Part shown: piece after piece, positions 1 through 6,521 of the stretch | Layout: each line of letters starts with the position of its first letter | How positions within the stretch are numbered: position 1 is the first letter of the stretch | Program-made: the position numbers and the translations under genes | NCBI GenBank assembly: GCA_947630415.1 | Contig: CANRHM010000062.1 | Coordinates: 1 to 7,586, forward strand | Direction: 5' to 3' | Source of the DNA: an uncultured Bacilli bacterium | GTDB lineage: Bacteria > Bacillota_I > Bacilli_A > RF39 > UBA660 | Length of the DNA: 7,586 nt | The notes under the pieces: generated by a model | Seen by the model: only the letters and a program-made list of their open reading frames with translations | The model's database searches: none | Told to the model about the DNA's origin: nothing

Positions 1-30
1 GAGGAAGAAATATCCTAAGAAGGAGAAATA

Positions 31-48
31 CCAAACCGTGAGGTTTGG
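31..48 (+). other. Hairpin with GTGA tetraloop
   Basis: CCAAACC (31-37) pairs perfectly with GGTTTGG (42-48) around a GTGA loop, which is of the GNRA class. It lies 2 nt before a second hairpin. It could be part of a terminator, a leader attenuator or an RNA stabiliser. The sequence does not decide between these. Confidence 0.5.
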
Positions 49-50
49 GC

Positions 51-77
51 ATGATTTATTTATAAATCATTTTGTTC
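51..77 (+). terminator. Terminator-like palindrome that serves as intron target
   Basis: ATGATTTAT (51-59) and ATAAATCAT (62-70) form a perfect 9-bp inverted repeat, followed by TTTGTTC. Group IIC introns are known to insert just downstream of intrinsic-terminator-like hairpins, and the intron begins at 78, right after this motif. The stem is very AT-rich and the T-run short, so termination strength is uncertain. Without the intron, the ribosome binding site of the Mur ligase gene would lie only about 9 nt beyond it. Confidence 0.6.
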
Positions 78-557
78 GTGCGCCGTGCATGGCGTATATC
101 TAGTTGATGAAAGTTCAATACACGCGTAGGTATCGACGAAGTGTTAGGGAAGCACAAAGCATCAATCGTGAGGTTGGGGCTGAAGGAAGTGTGGAACAAA
201 ATCGAGGACTAACGAATAGAAACTTATTAGAAGGCTATATAAAGGGATAAGGTTGCGAAACAAACTAAAGTCCAAAAGATACACGTAACTTTATGTAGTA
301 AAGTAAGTAGTTAATCGAGGAAAGATATACGTCTTACCACGGGAGGTCTTGTAGACGATTAAGGAGGACCCTAATAAGAAAATCGGTCGAAAAAGGTTTA
401 CTACAAGAAGTCAGCCGAGGTCGTAGTACTAGGAAATAGGAAGGACCGAATAATTTGTAGTTTTTACAACTAAAATTGGAATAGGTTAAAGTCAGAATAA
501 ATAAAAGGAAGAGTACCAAGCGTACCTTGGGAAAAAGCCTCAAAGGATGATTAACCT
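78..557 (+). ncRNA. Group II intron ribozyme, domains I to start of IV
   Basis: This 480-nt gene-free stretch is the catalytic RNA scaffold. Near the 5' end CGCC and GGCG enclose GTGCAT, a typical domain I start. A stem with a GTGA loop lies near 163-177, followed by the GGGCTGAAGGAAG segment (177-189) that leads into the exon-binding loop. The AGTCAGCCGAGGTCGTAGTA block (410-429) is a conserved group II intron segment just upstream of the ORF. I did not fold the whole region, so the borders of domains I to IV are not assigned. Confidence 0.8.
194..201 (+). other. Exon-binding site 1 (EBS1) of the intron
   Basis: GAACAAAA is the exact reverse complement of TTTTGTTC at 70-77, the last eight bases before the intron. 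In group II introns EBS1 in domain I pairs with intron-binding site 1 at the 3' end of the 5' exon to select the splice and insertion site. The placement inside domain I and the full 8-nt match support both this call and the 77/78 boundary. Confidence 0.8.
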
Positions 558-1865
558 ATGAGCGAAATTAGAGAGGTGAGAACAGATATGGAACTTTTAG
601 AAAAAGTACTTTCCAAAGACAACTTAAACAATGCCTATAAACAGGTCTATAAGAACAAAGGAGCAAGTGGAGTCGACGGAGTAACTGTCGAAGAATTATT
701 TTCCTATATCAAGGAACACAAAGAAGAAATACTAGAAAAGATAAGAAATAGGAAATACAAACCACATCCAGTAAGAAGAGTCTATATACCAAAAGAGAAT
801 GGAAAATTAAGGAAATTGGGAATCCCAAGCGTAATAGATAGAGTATTGCAACAAGCAATAGTGCAAGTATTAACACCAATCTATGAAGAACAATTCTCCA
901 ATAGTTCTTATGGATTTAGACCAGGAAGAAGCTGTGAACAAGCAGTTGTAAAAGCACTAGAGTTATTCAATGATGGATACGATTGGGTCGTGGATATAGA
1001 CTTGCAATCATTCTTTGATGAAGTAAACCAAGACAAGTTAATAGGTATAATAAGAAGAACTATAAAAGATGGAAATCTAGTTTCACTAATAAGGAAGTTC
1101 TTACAAAGTGGAGTAATGGAAAAAGGGGTTATACAAGAAACAAAGAAAGGAACACCTCAAGGAGGGAACCTAAGTCCATTATTATCAAATATCATGTTAA
1201 ATGAACTTGACAAGAAATTAGAAGCAAGAGGATTAAACTTTGTAAGATATGCAGATGACTGTTTAATAATGGTAAAAAGTGAAAAAGCAGCAAATAGAGT
1301 AATGGAAAGTATAACTACATTTATAACTAAGAAATTAGGATTAAAAGTAAATGTAGAAAAGAGTAAAATAGCAAGACCTAATGAAATTAAATACTTAGGT
1401 TTTGGATTTTATAAGAAATTTAATCAAAATGAATGGAGACCAAAGCCACATATTAAATCAATTGAGAAATTTAAAACAAAACTACACGATATACTTGTAA
1501 GAAGCATAAGTATAAGTTTGGATGAAAGATTACTCAAACTAAAACAAACAATATATGGATGGGTCAACTACTTTAAAATTGCAGACATGAAAGCATTGCT
1601 AAAAGGCATAGACAGACAAGTAAGAAGGAAACTTCGTGTAATTATATGGAAACAATGGAAGAGGATAAGAAAAAGATATACTTGTCTTAGAAAGTTAGGA
1701 GCAAGTCCTCGAGATGCCTATGTAACAGCCAATTCAAGAAGAGGTTATTATAATATAGCACATACGAGAGTGATAGAAACTGCAATATCAAAAGAAAGAT
1801 TAAATAAAAGAGGCCTAGTTAACTCACTAGACCATTACTTAAAAGTACATGTTATTACAAATTAA
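558..1865 (+). CDS. ltrA: Group II intron reverse transcriptase/maturase (LtrA-type, class C)
   Basis: This multifunctional protein folds the intron RNA for splicing and copies it into DNA at new sites. Visible parts in the 435 residues are: the start MELLEKVLSKDNL at 11-23; the RT core with YGFRPGR at 118-124; DIDLQSFFD at 146-154 (catalytic Asp146); GTPQGGNLSPLL at 198-209; and YADD at 231-234 (catalytic Asp pair). These are followed by thumb/maturase domain X with a GWVNYFK segment at 334-340 and a C-terminal ANSRRGYY stretch at 391-398. No HNH zinc-finger endonuclease is present, as usual for class C, which primes from replication forks or existing 3' ends. It closely resembles the known Geobacillus GsI-IIC and Eubacterium rectale enzymes. 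AAAGGA at 542-547 supports the ATG at 558. An in-frame ATG at 588 with GAGGTG at 573-578 matches the GsI-IIC start and would give 425 aa. Both catalytic motifs are intact. Confidence 0.95.
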   Translation: MSEIREVRTDMELLEKVLSKDNLNNAYKQVYKNKGASGVDGVTVEELFSYIKEHKEEILEKIRNRKYKPHPVRRVYIPKENGKLRKLGIPSVIDRVLQQAIVQVLTPIYEEQFSNSSYGFRPGRSCEQAVVKALELFNDGYDWVVDIDLQSFFDEVNQDKLIGIIRRTIKDGNLVSLIRKFLQSGVMEKGVIQETKKGTPQGGNLSPLLSNIMLNELDKKLEARGLNFVRYADDCLIMVKSEKAANRVMESITTFITKKLGLKVNVEKSKIARPNEIKYLGFGFYKKFNQNEWRPKPHIKSIEKFKTKLHDILVRSISISLDERLLKLKQTIYGWVNYFKIADMKALLKGIDRQVRRKLRVIIWKQWKRIRKRYTCLRKLGASPRDAYVTANSRRGYYNIAHTRVIETAISKERLNKRGLVNSLDHYLKVHVITN

Positions 1866-1897
1866 ACCGCCGTATACCGAACGGTACGTACGGTGGT
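1866..1897 (+). ncRNA. Group II intron domain V (catalytic hairpin)
   Basis: ACCGCCGTA (1866-1874) pairs with TACGGTGGT (1889-1897) over 9 bp with one G-U. An upper TACC/GGTA stem closed by a GAAC loop and a 2-nt CG bulge complete the standard domain V shape. The CGC triad in the lower stem is the form found in class C introns, where other classes usually have AGC. The hairpin begins one base after the maturase stop codon. Confidence 0.85.
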
Positions 1898-1949
1898 GTG
1901 AGAGGGAAAAGTATTCAAGAACTATTTTGAAAAGTTTTCTCTACTCGAT
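1898..1949 (+). ncRNA. Group II intron domain VI and 3' end
   Basis: AGA...AAAA near 1901-1910 pairs with TTTTCTCT (1935-1942), leaving a small GG bulge. An inner TTCAA/TTGAA stem closes the hairpin. The AAAA run at 1930-1933 on the 3' side is where a bulged branch-point A would be expected. The 3' splice site is placed after GAT at 1949, because group II introns end in A-pyrimidine; AC at 1944 is the alternative. Confidence 0.6.
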
Positions 1950-1950
1950 T

Positions 1951-1957
1951 AGGAGGG
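1951..1957 (+). promoter_or_regulatory. Ribosome binding site of the Mur ligase gene, at the intron/exon border
   Basis: AGGAGGG lies 4 nt before the ATG at 1962 and one or two bases after the inferred end of the intron. The site belongs to the 3' exon, so it is present in both spliced and unspliced RNA. It sets the start codon clearly. Confidence 0.8.
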
Positions 1958-1961
1958 TTTT

Positions 1962-3575
1962 ATGCTTTTTTTATATTTGGTTTTGTTTTTCGTTATTTTA
2001 ATTTATTACTTTACCAAGACGAGAAGAGCACTTCATATGCTCCAACAAAATCTATATAACGAAAATAATCGTTATATCAAATGGTTAGGTAAAAATTTAA
2101 AGACTGCTTTTTGGCATTTGGACTTATTAGGCATTGCTTTTGCTATGATGGTTTTATTAGGACAAAATGAAGTCTTCTTAAATATTGTCTTAATTTTAAG
2201 CATTGCCTTTTATCTTTTATGTGAGTACCGTTCGATTATGCATGCAAAACAAGATCAAAATAAAAAACCATTGGTCACTACTGCTAGGATTAAACGCCTT
2301 TGGGTAACCTTGCTTATTCTTTATTTTATACCGATTATTTTAGCATTATTTATTCCTAGTTATTTAGAAGAAGTCTTTTTGGTTATGACCCTTTATCCTA
2401 TTTTCTCTTATATACTTGTATTTCTTGCAAAAATTATTAATTTCCCTGTCGAAAAATTGGTAAGCTACTATTATTTAGGAAAAGCAAAAAAACGTCTTCG
2501 CTCGATGTCTAATCTGAAGGTAGTAGGTATCACCGGAAGTTATGGAAAAACGAGTAGTAAGAATATTTTAAATGACATATTAAATGTAAAATATATTTCA
2601 AAACCAACCCCTAAGAATTTTAATACTTATAATGGTCTCATGATAACTATTAATAATTACTTGGATAAGTTTGATGAAATCTTTATTGCCGAAATGGGTG
2701 CTTATACCAAAGGAGATATTAAAATGCTTTGTGATTTAGTCCATCCAAAGTACGGAATCCTAACAAAGATTGGAACAGCACATCTAGCTACTTTTGGAAG
2801 TCAAGAAAACATTCAAAAAACGAAATTTGAATTGATTGAATCGCTTCCAAGTGATGGTGTAGCAATTCTAAATAAAGACGATCCATTACAAGTAAATTAT
2901 CCACTTCAAAATAAAGTAAAAACGATTTGGATTGGAATTGATAGTCCAGATGCCGATATTTTGGCGACCCATATTCATTGTACCAATAAAGGAACGACTT
3001 TTGATTTAAAAATAAAAGGAGAAAAGAAGACTTATCCATTTGAGACTAGACTTTTAGGTTCTTACAATGTTTATAACATTTTAGCAAGTATTGCTTTAGG
3101 ACTAGAATTTAACATTTCAATTCCGGAACTTCAAAGAGCAGTTGCTAAAGTAAAAGCCGTAGAACATCGTTTGGAACTTAAGCGTTTGGGCGATATGTAT
3201 CAAATAGATGATGCTTATAACTCTAACCCAGTTGGAGCTAAAATGGCGGTAGAAGTCTTAGGCATGATGGAAGGAACCAAAGTAGTGGTAACACCTGGTA
3301 TGACCGAACTTGGAAAAGAAGAAGACAAATACAACAAAGCGTTTGGAAAACAAATAGCAAGTGTTTCAGACTATGTTATTTTAGTAGGTAAAAAACATAC
3401 CAAACCGATTTATCAAGGCTTAATCGAAAGTGGATTCGATAAAGATAAAATATTTATATTAAGTGATGTAAGAGAGGCCTATCCACTCGTAAATCAATTA
3501 AAACAAAAAAACAAAGAGATCTATGCTTTGTTTGAAAATGATTTACCAGACAGTTTACTTACAAATGAGGAGTGA
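1962..3575 (+). CDS. murF: MurF-type Mur ligase with N-terminal membrane domain
   Basis: It probably joins D-Ala-D-Ala to the UDP-MurNAc-tripeptide using ATP, the last cytoplasmic step of the peptidoglycan stem peptide. Residues 1 to about 180 are an extension absent from ordinary MurF (about 450 aa), with roughly five hydrophobic segments (2-17, 53-68, 71-87, 113-132, 137-158). The ligase part follows: ATP loop GITGSYGKTS at 189-198, EMGAYTKGD at 244-252, YGILTKIGTAHL at 264-275, HRLE at 402-405, DDAYNSNP at 416-423, PGMTELG at 445-451, and a closing LFENDLPD at 523-530. The motifs DDAYNSNP and EMGA are the MurF forms. ddl begins 6 nt downstream, which fits substrate supply. A related Mur ligase of other specificity (CapB-like or a paralogue) cannot be fully excluded if another murF exists in the genome. 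Confidence 0.85.
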   Translation: MLFLYLVLFFVILIYYFTKTRRALHMLQQNLYNENNRYIKWLGKNLKTAFWHLDLLGIAFAMMVLLGQNEVFLNIVLILSIAFYLLCEYRSIMHAKQDQNKKPLVTTARIKRLWVTLLILYFIPIILALFIPSYLEEVFLVMTLYPIFSYILVFLAKIINFPVEKLVSYYYLGKAKKRLRSMSNLKVVGITGSYGKTSSKNILNDILNVKYISKPTPKNFNTYNGLMITINNYLDKFDEIFIAEMGAYTKGDIKMLCDLVHPKYGILTKIGTAHLATFGSQENIQKTKFELIESLPSDGVAILNKDDPLQVNYPLQNKVKTIWIGIDSPDADILATHIHCTNKGTTFDLKIKGEKKTYPFETRLLGSYNVYNILASIALGLEFNISIPELQRAVAKVKAVEHRLELKRLGDMYQIDDAYNSNPVGAKMAVEVLGMMEGTKVVVTPGMTELGKEEDKYNKAFGKQIASVSDYVILVGKKHTKPIYQGLIESGFDKDKIFILSDVREAYPLVNQLKQKNKEIYALFENDLPDSLLTNEE

Positions 3576-3581
3576 TAATAT

Positions 3582-4799
3582 ATGAAAATTAAAGTAGGTG
3601 TCATTTTTGGTGGCGAAAGTGTTGAACACGAAGTAAGTATTATTTCGGCTATTCAAGCCATGAATAAAATGGATTTAGAAAAGTATGAAGTAGTACCTAT
3701 CTATATTACGAAGGATCGGGAATGGTATACAGGAGAAATGCTCAAAGATATTGAGACTTTCCGTGATATGGATTTATTAAAAAGATATGCGAAAAATGTC
3801 GTTTTGTATTATAAGAATGGTCGTTTCGTGCTTCAATCAAAAGGATTTATACGTCGTATTGTAAATGAAATCGATTTAGCATTTCCAATTGTTCATGGAA
3901 CCAATGTGGAAGATGGTGTTTTACAAGGTTATTTACAATCGATTGGCATTCCGTTTGTCGGAAGCGATGTTTATAGTTCAGTAGTAGGTCAAGATAAAGT
4001 TTTCATGAAAAAGATTTTTGAAGGAGAAAAACTTCCATTAACCGCTTACTATTGGTTCTATGATAACGATTATCTAGAAGATAGTGAGGGCTTATTAAAG
4101 AAAGTAGAAAAACACCTTGATTATCCCGTTATTGTAAAACCTGCAACCTTAGGAAGTAGTATTGGAATTCATCCAGCACACGATCAAAAAGAATTAATGG
4201 AAGCGATTGAAGACGCCATTAAATACGACCATAAAATTGTGGTAGAAGAAATGGTTCAACACTTAACTGAAGTAAACATTAGTGTCTTAGGAAATTATGA
4301 AAATCATATAACTTCAGAAATCGAGGAAGTAGTTCCTATGAAAGACTTCTTAACGTTTGAAGATAAATACATTGCTGGAGGCAAAAAAGGAACGAAGTTT
4401 AAATCTTCTAAAGGAATGCTTTCTACCAATCGTCGTATTCCAGCCTCGATTAGTGAGAAGTTAAAAGACGAAGTTCGAAGTGTTGCTCTAAGTGCTGCTC
4501 ATGCCCTAGGTTCAAGTGGGGTATGTCGTATCGATTTCTTAGTCGATAACAAAGCGAAAAAAGTCTATATTAACGAAGTCAATAGTATTCCAGGTTCGCT
4601 TGCTTTCTACTTATGGGATCCTATTGGAAAAGACTATACCGAATTATTAGACGATATGATTAACTTGGCCGTTAAAGATTATAAGAAACGCATTAGTAAA
4701 ACCCATTCTTTTAGTAGCAACATCTTAAGTGGCTATGGAAGAGGAAGCAAAGGTTTAAAAGGACTCAAAGGAGTTAAAGGAGTAAAAGGAAAACTATAG
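3582..4799 (+). CDS. ddl: D-alanine--D-alanine ligase (ATP-grasp)
   Basis: It makes the D-Ala-D-Ala dipeptide from two D-alanines and ATP in the cytosol. Motifs in order are: GGESVEHEVS at 10-19 (N-terminal D-Ala site, Glu15); HGTNVEDG at 105-112; KPATLGSSIGI at 186-196; DKY at 261-263; and NEVNSIPGS at 331-339 (metal and second D-Ala site). The Lys262-Tyr263 pair matches the KY of E. coli DdlB (Lys215-Tyr216). D-Lac-forming ligases have Phe or His in place of that Tyr, so this should be a dipeptide ligase. The 405 residues exceed the usual 300-370, mostly because of a C-terminal tail (about 368-405) that ends in Lys-Gly repeats. GAGGAG at 3567-3572, inside the end of the preceding gene, is its ribosome binding site, which indicates one operon with the Mur ligase. 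The stop is TAG. Confidence 0.95.
   Translation: MKIKVGVIFGGESVEHEVSIISAIQAMNKMDLEKYEVVPIYITKDREWYTGEMLKDIETFRDMDLLKRYAKNVVLYYKNGRFVLQSKGFIRRIVNEIDLAFPIVHGTNVEDGVLQGYLQSIGIPFVGSDVYSSVVGQDKVFMKKIFEGEKLPLTAYYWFYDNDYLEDSEGLLKKVEKHLDYPVIVKPATLGSSIGIHPAHDQKELMEAIEDAIKYDHKIVVEEMVQHLTEVNISVLGNYENHITSEIEEVVPMKDFLTFEDKYIAGGKKGTKFKSSKGMLSTNRRIPASISEKLKDEVRSVALSAAHALGSSGVCRIDFLVDNKAKKVYINEVNSIPGSLAFYLWDPIGKDYTELLDDMINLAVKDYKKRISKTHSFSSNILSGYGRGSKGLKGLKGVKGVKGKL
4749..4790 (+). repeat. 9-bp tandem repeat encoding (K-G-L/V) at the end of ddl
   Basis: Four 9-bp units of the form AAAGGNNTN, plus a partial fifth, encode Lys-Gly-Leu, Lys-Gly-Leu, Lys-Gly-Val, Lys-Gly-Val, Lys-Gly at residues 390-403, just before the stop. 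Several units read AAAGGAG, identical to a strong Shine-Dalgarno core. The repeat probably grew by slippage. The peptide is basic, Gly-rich and probably disordered. Confidence 0.85.
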
Positions 4800-4825
4800 T
4801 ATCTTGTTTAGCAAGATGCTTTTTC
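4799..4825 (+). terminator. Hairpin plus T-run between ddl and the SOD gene
   Basis: GTATCTTG (4799-4806) pairs with CAAGATGC (4812-4819) over 8 bp with one G-U and a 5-nt loop, followed by TTTTT and CTCT. It starts in the last base of the ddl stop codon. The SOD ribosome binding site begins about 20 nt later, too close for a full promoter. The structure is therefore either a partial terminator or an attenuator with read-through. Confidence 0.7.
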
Positions 4826-4856
4826 TCTATCATAGAATGAATTGAAAGGAGATTAT

Positions 4857-5450
4857 ATGTATACTTTATTACCATTACCGTATAGTTATGATGATTTAGA
4901 GCCTTATATCGATACCCATACGATTGGACTTCATTATCATAAACATCAACAAAATTATTTAAATAAATTAAATGAATTACTACAAAAGAATAACTGCTCT
5001 TATCGTTATCCTATCGAAGAATTAGGAAATCACTTAGAAGAATTTAGTAAAGAAGATCAAGAGAACATTTTATTCCAGTGGGGTGGTGTTGTAAACCATA
5101 ATGTCTATTTTAGAAGTATGGCCAAAGACAAAACATCGATGAGTGATGCTTTAAAAGAAGCCATTGATAAAACGTTTGGAAGTCTTGATAAAATGAAGAC
5201 CGAATGGAAAAAGCAAGCTCTAGCTCTAAAAGGAAGTGGCTATGTTTTCTTAGTCCAAGATAAGAATGATTTAAAACTCGTATCTTTTCAAAATCAAGAT
5301 ACCCCTTATCGTTATGGCATGAATCCCTTACTTGCTTTAGATTTATGGGAACATGCCTATTACCTCAACTATGAAAATAAAAAAGACCTCTATATCGATA
5401 ACTTCTTTGAAGTATTAGATTTCTATTTTGCTAATCAAAACTTTAAATAA
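4857..5450 (+). CDS. sodA: Superoxide dismutase, Mn/Fe family (Mn-like)
   Basis: It converts superoxide to hydrogen peroxide and oxygen in the cytoplasm. The protein is 197 aa, as usual for the family. Metal ligands in numbering from this start are His26 (in LHYHKHQQNYL, with the gateway Tyr34), His81 (in GGVVNHNVYF), and Asp162 and His166 (in DLWEHAYYLNY). The pattern GG before VNH, together with Gln147 in NQDTP, matches Mn enzymes, whose active-site Gln comes from the C-terminal domain; Fe enzymes carry it before the NH motif. Metal preference remains an inference and the enzyme could be cambialistic. The ATG at 4857 follows AAAGGAG (4845-4851) at 5 nt. A longer frame from TTG at 4842 would overlap that ribosome binding site and is rejected. 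It probably depends on read-through from murF-ddl or a promoter inside ddl. Confidence 0.92.
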   Translation: MYTLLPLPYSYDDLEPYIDTHTIGLHYHKHQQNYLNKLNELLQKNNCSYRYPIEELGNHLEEFSKEDQENILFQWGGVVNHNVYFRSMAKDKTSMSDALKEAIDKTFGSLDKMKTEWKKQALALKGSGYVFLVQDKNDLKLVSFQNQDTPYRYGMNPLLALDLWEHAYYLNYENKKDLYIDNFFEVLDFYFANQNFK

Positions 5451-5476
5451 AAGGACCTTTAGAACAAGATCCTTTT
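5449..5476. terminator. Two-way terminator between convergent genes
   Basis: AAAAGGA (5449-5455) pairs with TCCTTTT (5470-5476) around a 14-nt loop. The A-run on one side and T-run on the other make it able to act in both directions. It fits exactly between the SOD stop codon (ends 5450) and the last base of the minus-strand gene (5477). Confidence 0.65.
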
Positions 5477-6391
5477 CTATTTGTAAGTACAATTATTAAT
5501 AAATTGATTTTCTATGTTTCGAAGTTCTATTACTAGATTTTTAATCTTTCGTTTTCTAAAAAGAGAGAAATGATGATTTTGCTCTTGCTTAAGTAAAGTT
5601 ATCATTTTAAGCAGTAATGCAATAAAAGTACTATAACCATCGTCTTTTCCATAAATGGCATTGAACCAAGATGGAATATCTTGAATTTCTCCGTTAATTC
5701 GTAAATTCTCTAAAGTAGATTTAAACGTTTTATTGGTAAGGAGAGGTTTACTTAATTGAGTAGGTAGATAGTAAGCACTTGACGTATACGTACCATCGAT
5801 TTCTTTTTGAATCGCATAAAGCGTATTTTGAAGCGATCGATCTTTGATATCTTCTAAGTTAAAAGAGGCCATAATCGTAATAATTTCTTCCGTTTGTTCG
5901 GTATTGATGATTTCTTCTAAAATGTAACTATCTTCTTTTTTATAAGGGGCTAAATTGTTTTTATAATAGATAATATTGGTAAGCCCTGTTCGAAGATAGA
6001 GATAATCTTCCGTTATAGTGATTTCTTTTTGATAAGAGTTAATGGCATGATTCATTTCGTGGACTAAGTTGTCGATTAATGTCATTAAAGGAATATTTTC
6101 ATAACGATTTAAGAAAATCTTTTTATCTGTTTTATAACCTTCACTAGATAGATAGGGAACACTTTGATAATAAGCTTGCCTTATAGGATCTTCCCTTCCA
6201 GTGATAACGATGGGGATATTTTTAAAACAGTCTAGGATTAAATGCTCTCTTTCATAGCCGTATTTGATAATAAAAGCAGGAACGATGAGATAGAGTAGGT
6301 GTTTAATATTATCTAAATAATGATATGAAGAACTCAACTCATCAATAAAAGGCGTATATTTAGTAAGTAGTAATTCTAAATTCGTTTTCAT
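5477..6391 (-). CDS. HExxH-motif protein of unknown function, possible zinc metallopeptidase
   Basis: I do not recognise the family. The 304-aa protein has LVHEMNHAIN at 109-118, whose HEMNH fits the HExxH zinc-binding and catalytic motif. About 44 residues later EEIINTEQTE (159-168) offers a Glu as a possible third ligand, as in Glu-zincins. There is no signal peptide or clear transmembrane helix, so it is probably cytoplasmic. The rest is rich in charged and aromatic residues, with no second recognised domain. The C-terminal 270-304 is basic. The start is well set by GGGAGGA (6396-6402, minus strand) a few bases before the ATG. It is a single gene, convergent with SOD and divergent from the tRNAs. 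Alternative: a fold relic with HExxH but no protease activity. Confidence 0.8.
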   Translation of the reverse strand: MKTNLELLLTKYTPFIDELSSSYHYLDNIKHLLYLIVPAFIIKYGYEREHLILDCFKNIPIVITGREDPIRQAYYQSVPYLSSEGYKTDKKIFLNRYENIPLMTLIDNLVHEMNHAINSYQKEITITEDYLYLRTGLTNIIYYKNNLAPYKKEDSYILEEIINTEQTEEIITIMASFNLEDIKDRSLQNTLYAIQKEIDGTYTSSAYYLPTQLSKPLLTNKTFKSTLENLRINGEIQDIPSWFNAIYGKDDGYSTFIALLLKMITLLKQEQNHHFSLFRKRKIKNLVIELRNIENQFINNCTYK

Positions 6392-6409
6392 AGTTTCCTC
6401 CCTAGTATT

Positions 6410-6438
6410 AGTGTAAACAAGATTGTCTTTTTCTACAA
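6410..6438 (-). promoter_or_regulatory. Possible promoter of the HExxH gene
   Basis: On the minus strand TTGTAG and TACACT are separated by 17 nt, each matching four of six consensus bases, and lie upstream of the ribosome binding site at 6396-6402. The spacing is ideal but the boxes are weak. Confidence 0.35.
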
Positions 6439-6464
6439 GGAAAAATCTAATTTTCTATAAAGTA

Positions 6465-6495
6465 TTGACAATTAGGGGACCTCTTATGATATAAT
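6465..6495 (+). promoter_or_regulatory. Strong promoter of the tRNA genes
   Basis: TTGACA (6465-6470) is a perfect -35 box. TATAAT (6490-6495) is a perfect -10 box preceded by TG, the extended -10 form (TGATATAAT). The 19-nt spacer is longer than the ideal 17. The expected start is about 6502, some 20 nt before tRNA-Lys. Both tRNAs are probably read from here. Confidence 0.85.
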
Positions 6496-6521
6496 TAGTC
6501 CTGTAACCAAAGGAAATAGAT

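Larger units (their letters stand above)
1..77 (+). other. 5' exon / leader upstream of the group II intron
   Basis: No gene can be called here. Frame 1 stops at 16-18 and frame 3 at 39-41, so either could be the last codons of an upstream gene. Frame 2 stays open across the intron boundary to a stop at 101-103, which gives no support for coding. The segment holds two hairpins (31-48 and 51-70) and ends in TTTTGTTC, the sequence the intron recognises. Before the intron arrived this stretch probably lay immediately ahead of the ribosome binding site of the Mur ligase gene. Confidence 0.6.
78..1949 (+). mobile_element. Group IIC intron with its own reverse transcriptase/maturase
   Basis: This is a full-length retroelement that self-splices from RNA and moves by target-primed reverse transcription. 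The 5' end is GTGCG (78-82), the bacterial group II consensus. The 5' site is confirmed by an 8-nt exon-binding sequence at 194-201 that is complementary to 70-77. The ORF lies in domain IV. A domain V hairpin starts one base after its stop codon, and a domain VI hairpin follows. Class C is inferred from four points: target next to a terminator-like hairpin, maturase length and sequence, absence of an endonuclease domain, and a CGC-type domain V. The 3' end is less certain. I chose ...CTACTCGAT ending at 1949; a cut after CTAC at 1944 is possible. All core parts look intact, so the intron may be active. Confidence 0.9.

Noticed and set aside
31..180. Similarity between the 31-50 hairpin and the intron segment near 163-180 (both with GTGAGGTT and a GGGC end)
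   Set aside because: The match is short and is explained by both being GNRA-loop hairpins; no sign of duplication flanks it.
334..543. 69-aa minus-strand ORF inside the intron
   Set aside because: It lies in the structured ribozyme region, has no ribosome binding site or recognisable domain, and is explained by the RNA scaffold on the other strand.
2788..3039. 83-aa minus-strand ORF
   Set aside because: It is fully inside the well-supported Mur ligase gene on the other strand and has no independent coding sign.
3582..4799. D-Ala-D-Lac ligase of the vancomycin-resistance type
   Set aside because: Lys262-Tyr263 matches dipeptide ligases, and no vanH- or vanX-like gene is nearby. The Val in HGTNVEDG where Gly is usual looks like a family variant rather than a change of specificity.
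4842..4856. TTG start giving a longer SOD
   Set aside because: It would make the AAAGGAG ribosome binding site part of the coding sequence; the ATG at 4857 has perfect spacing and gives the normal SOD N-terminus and ligand numbering.
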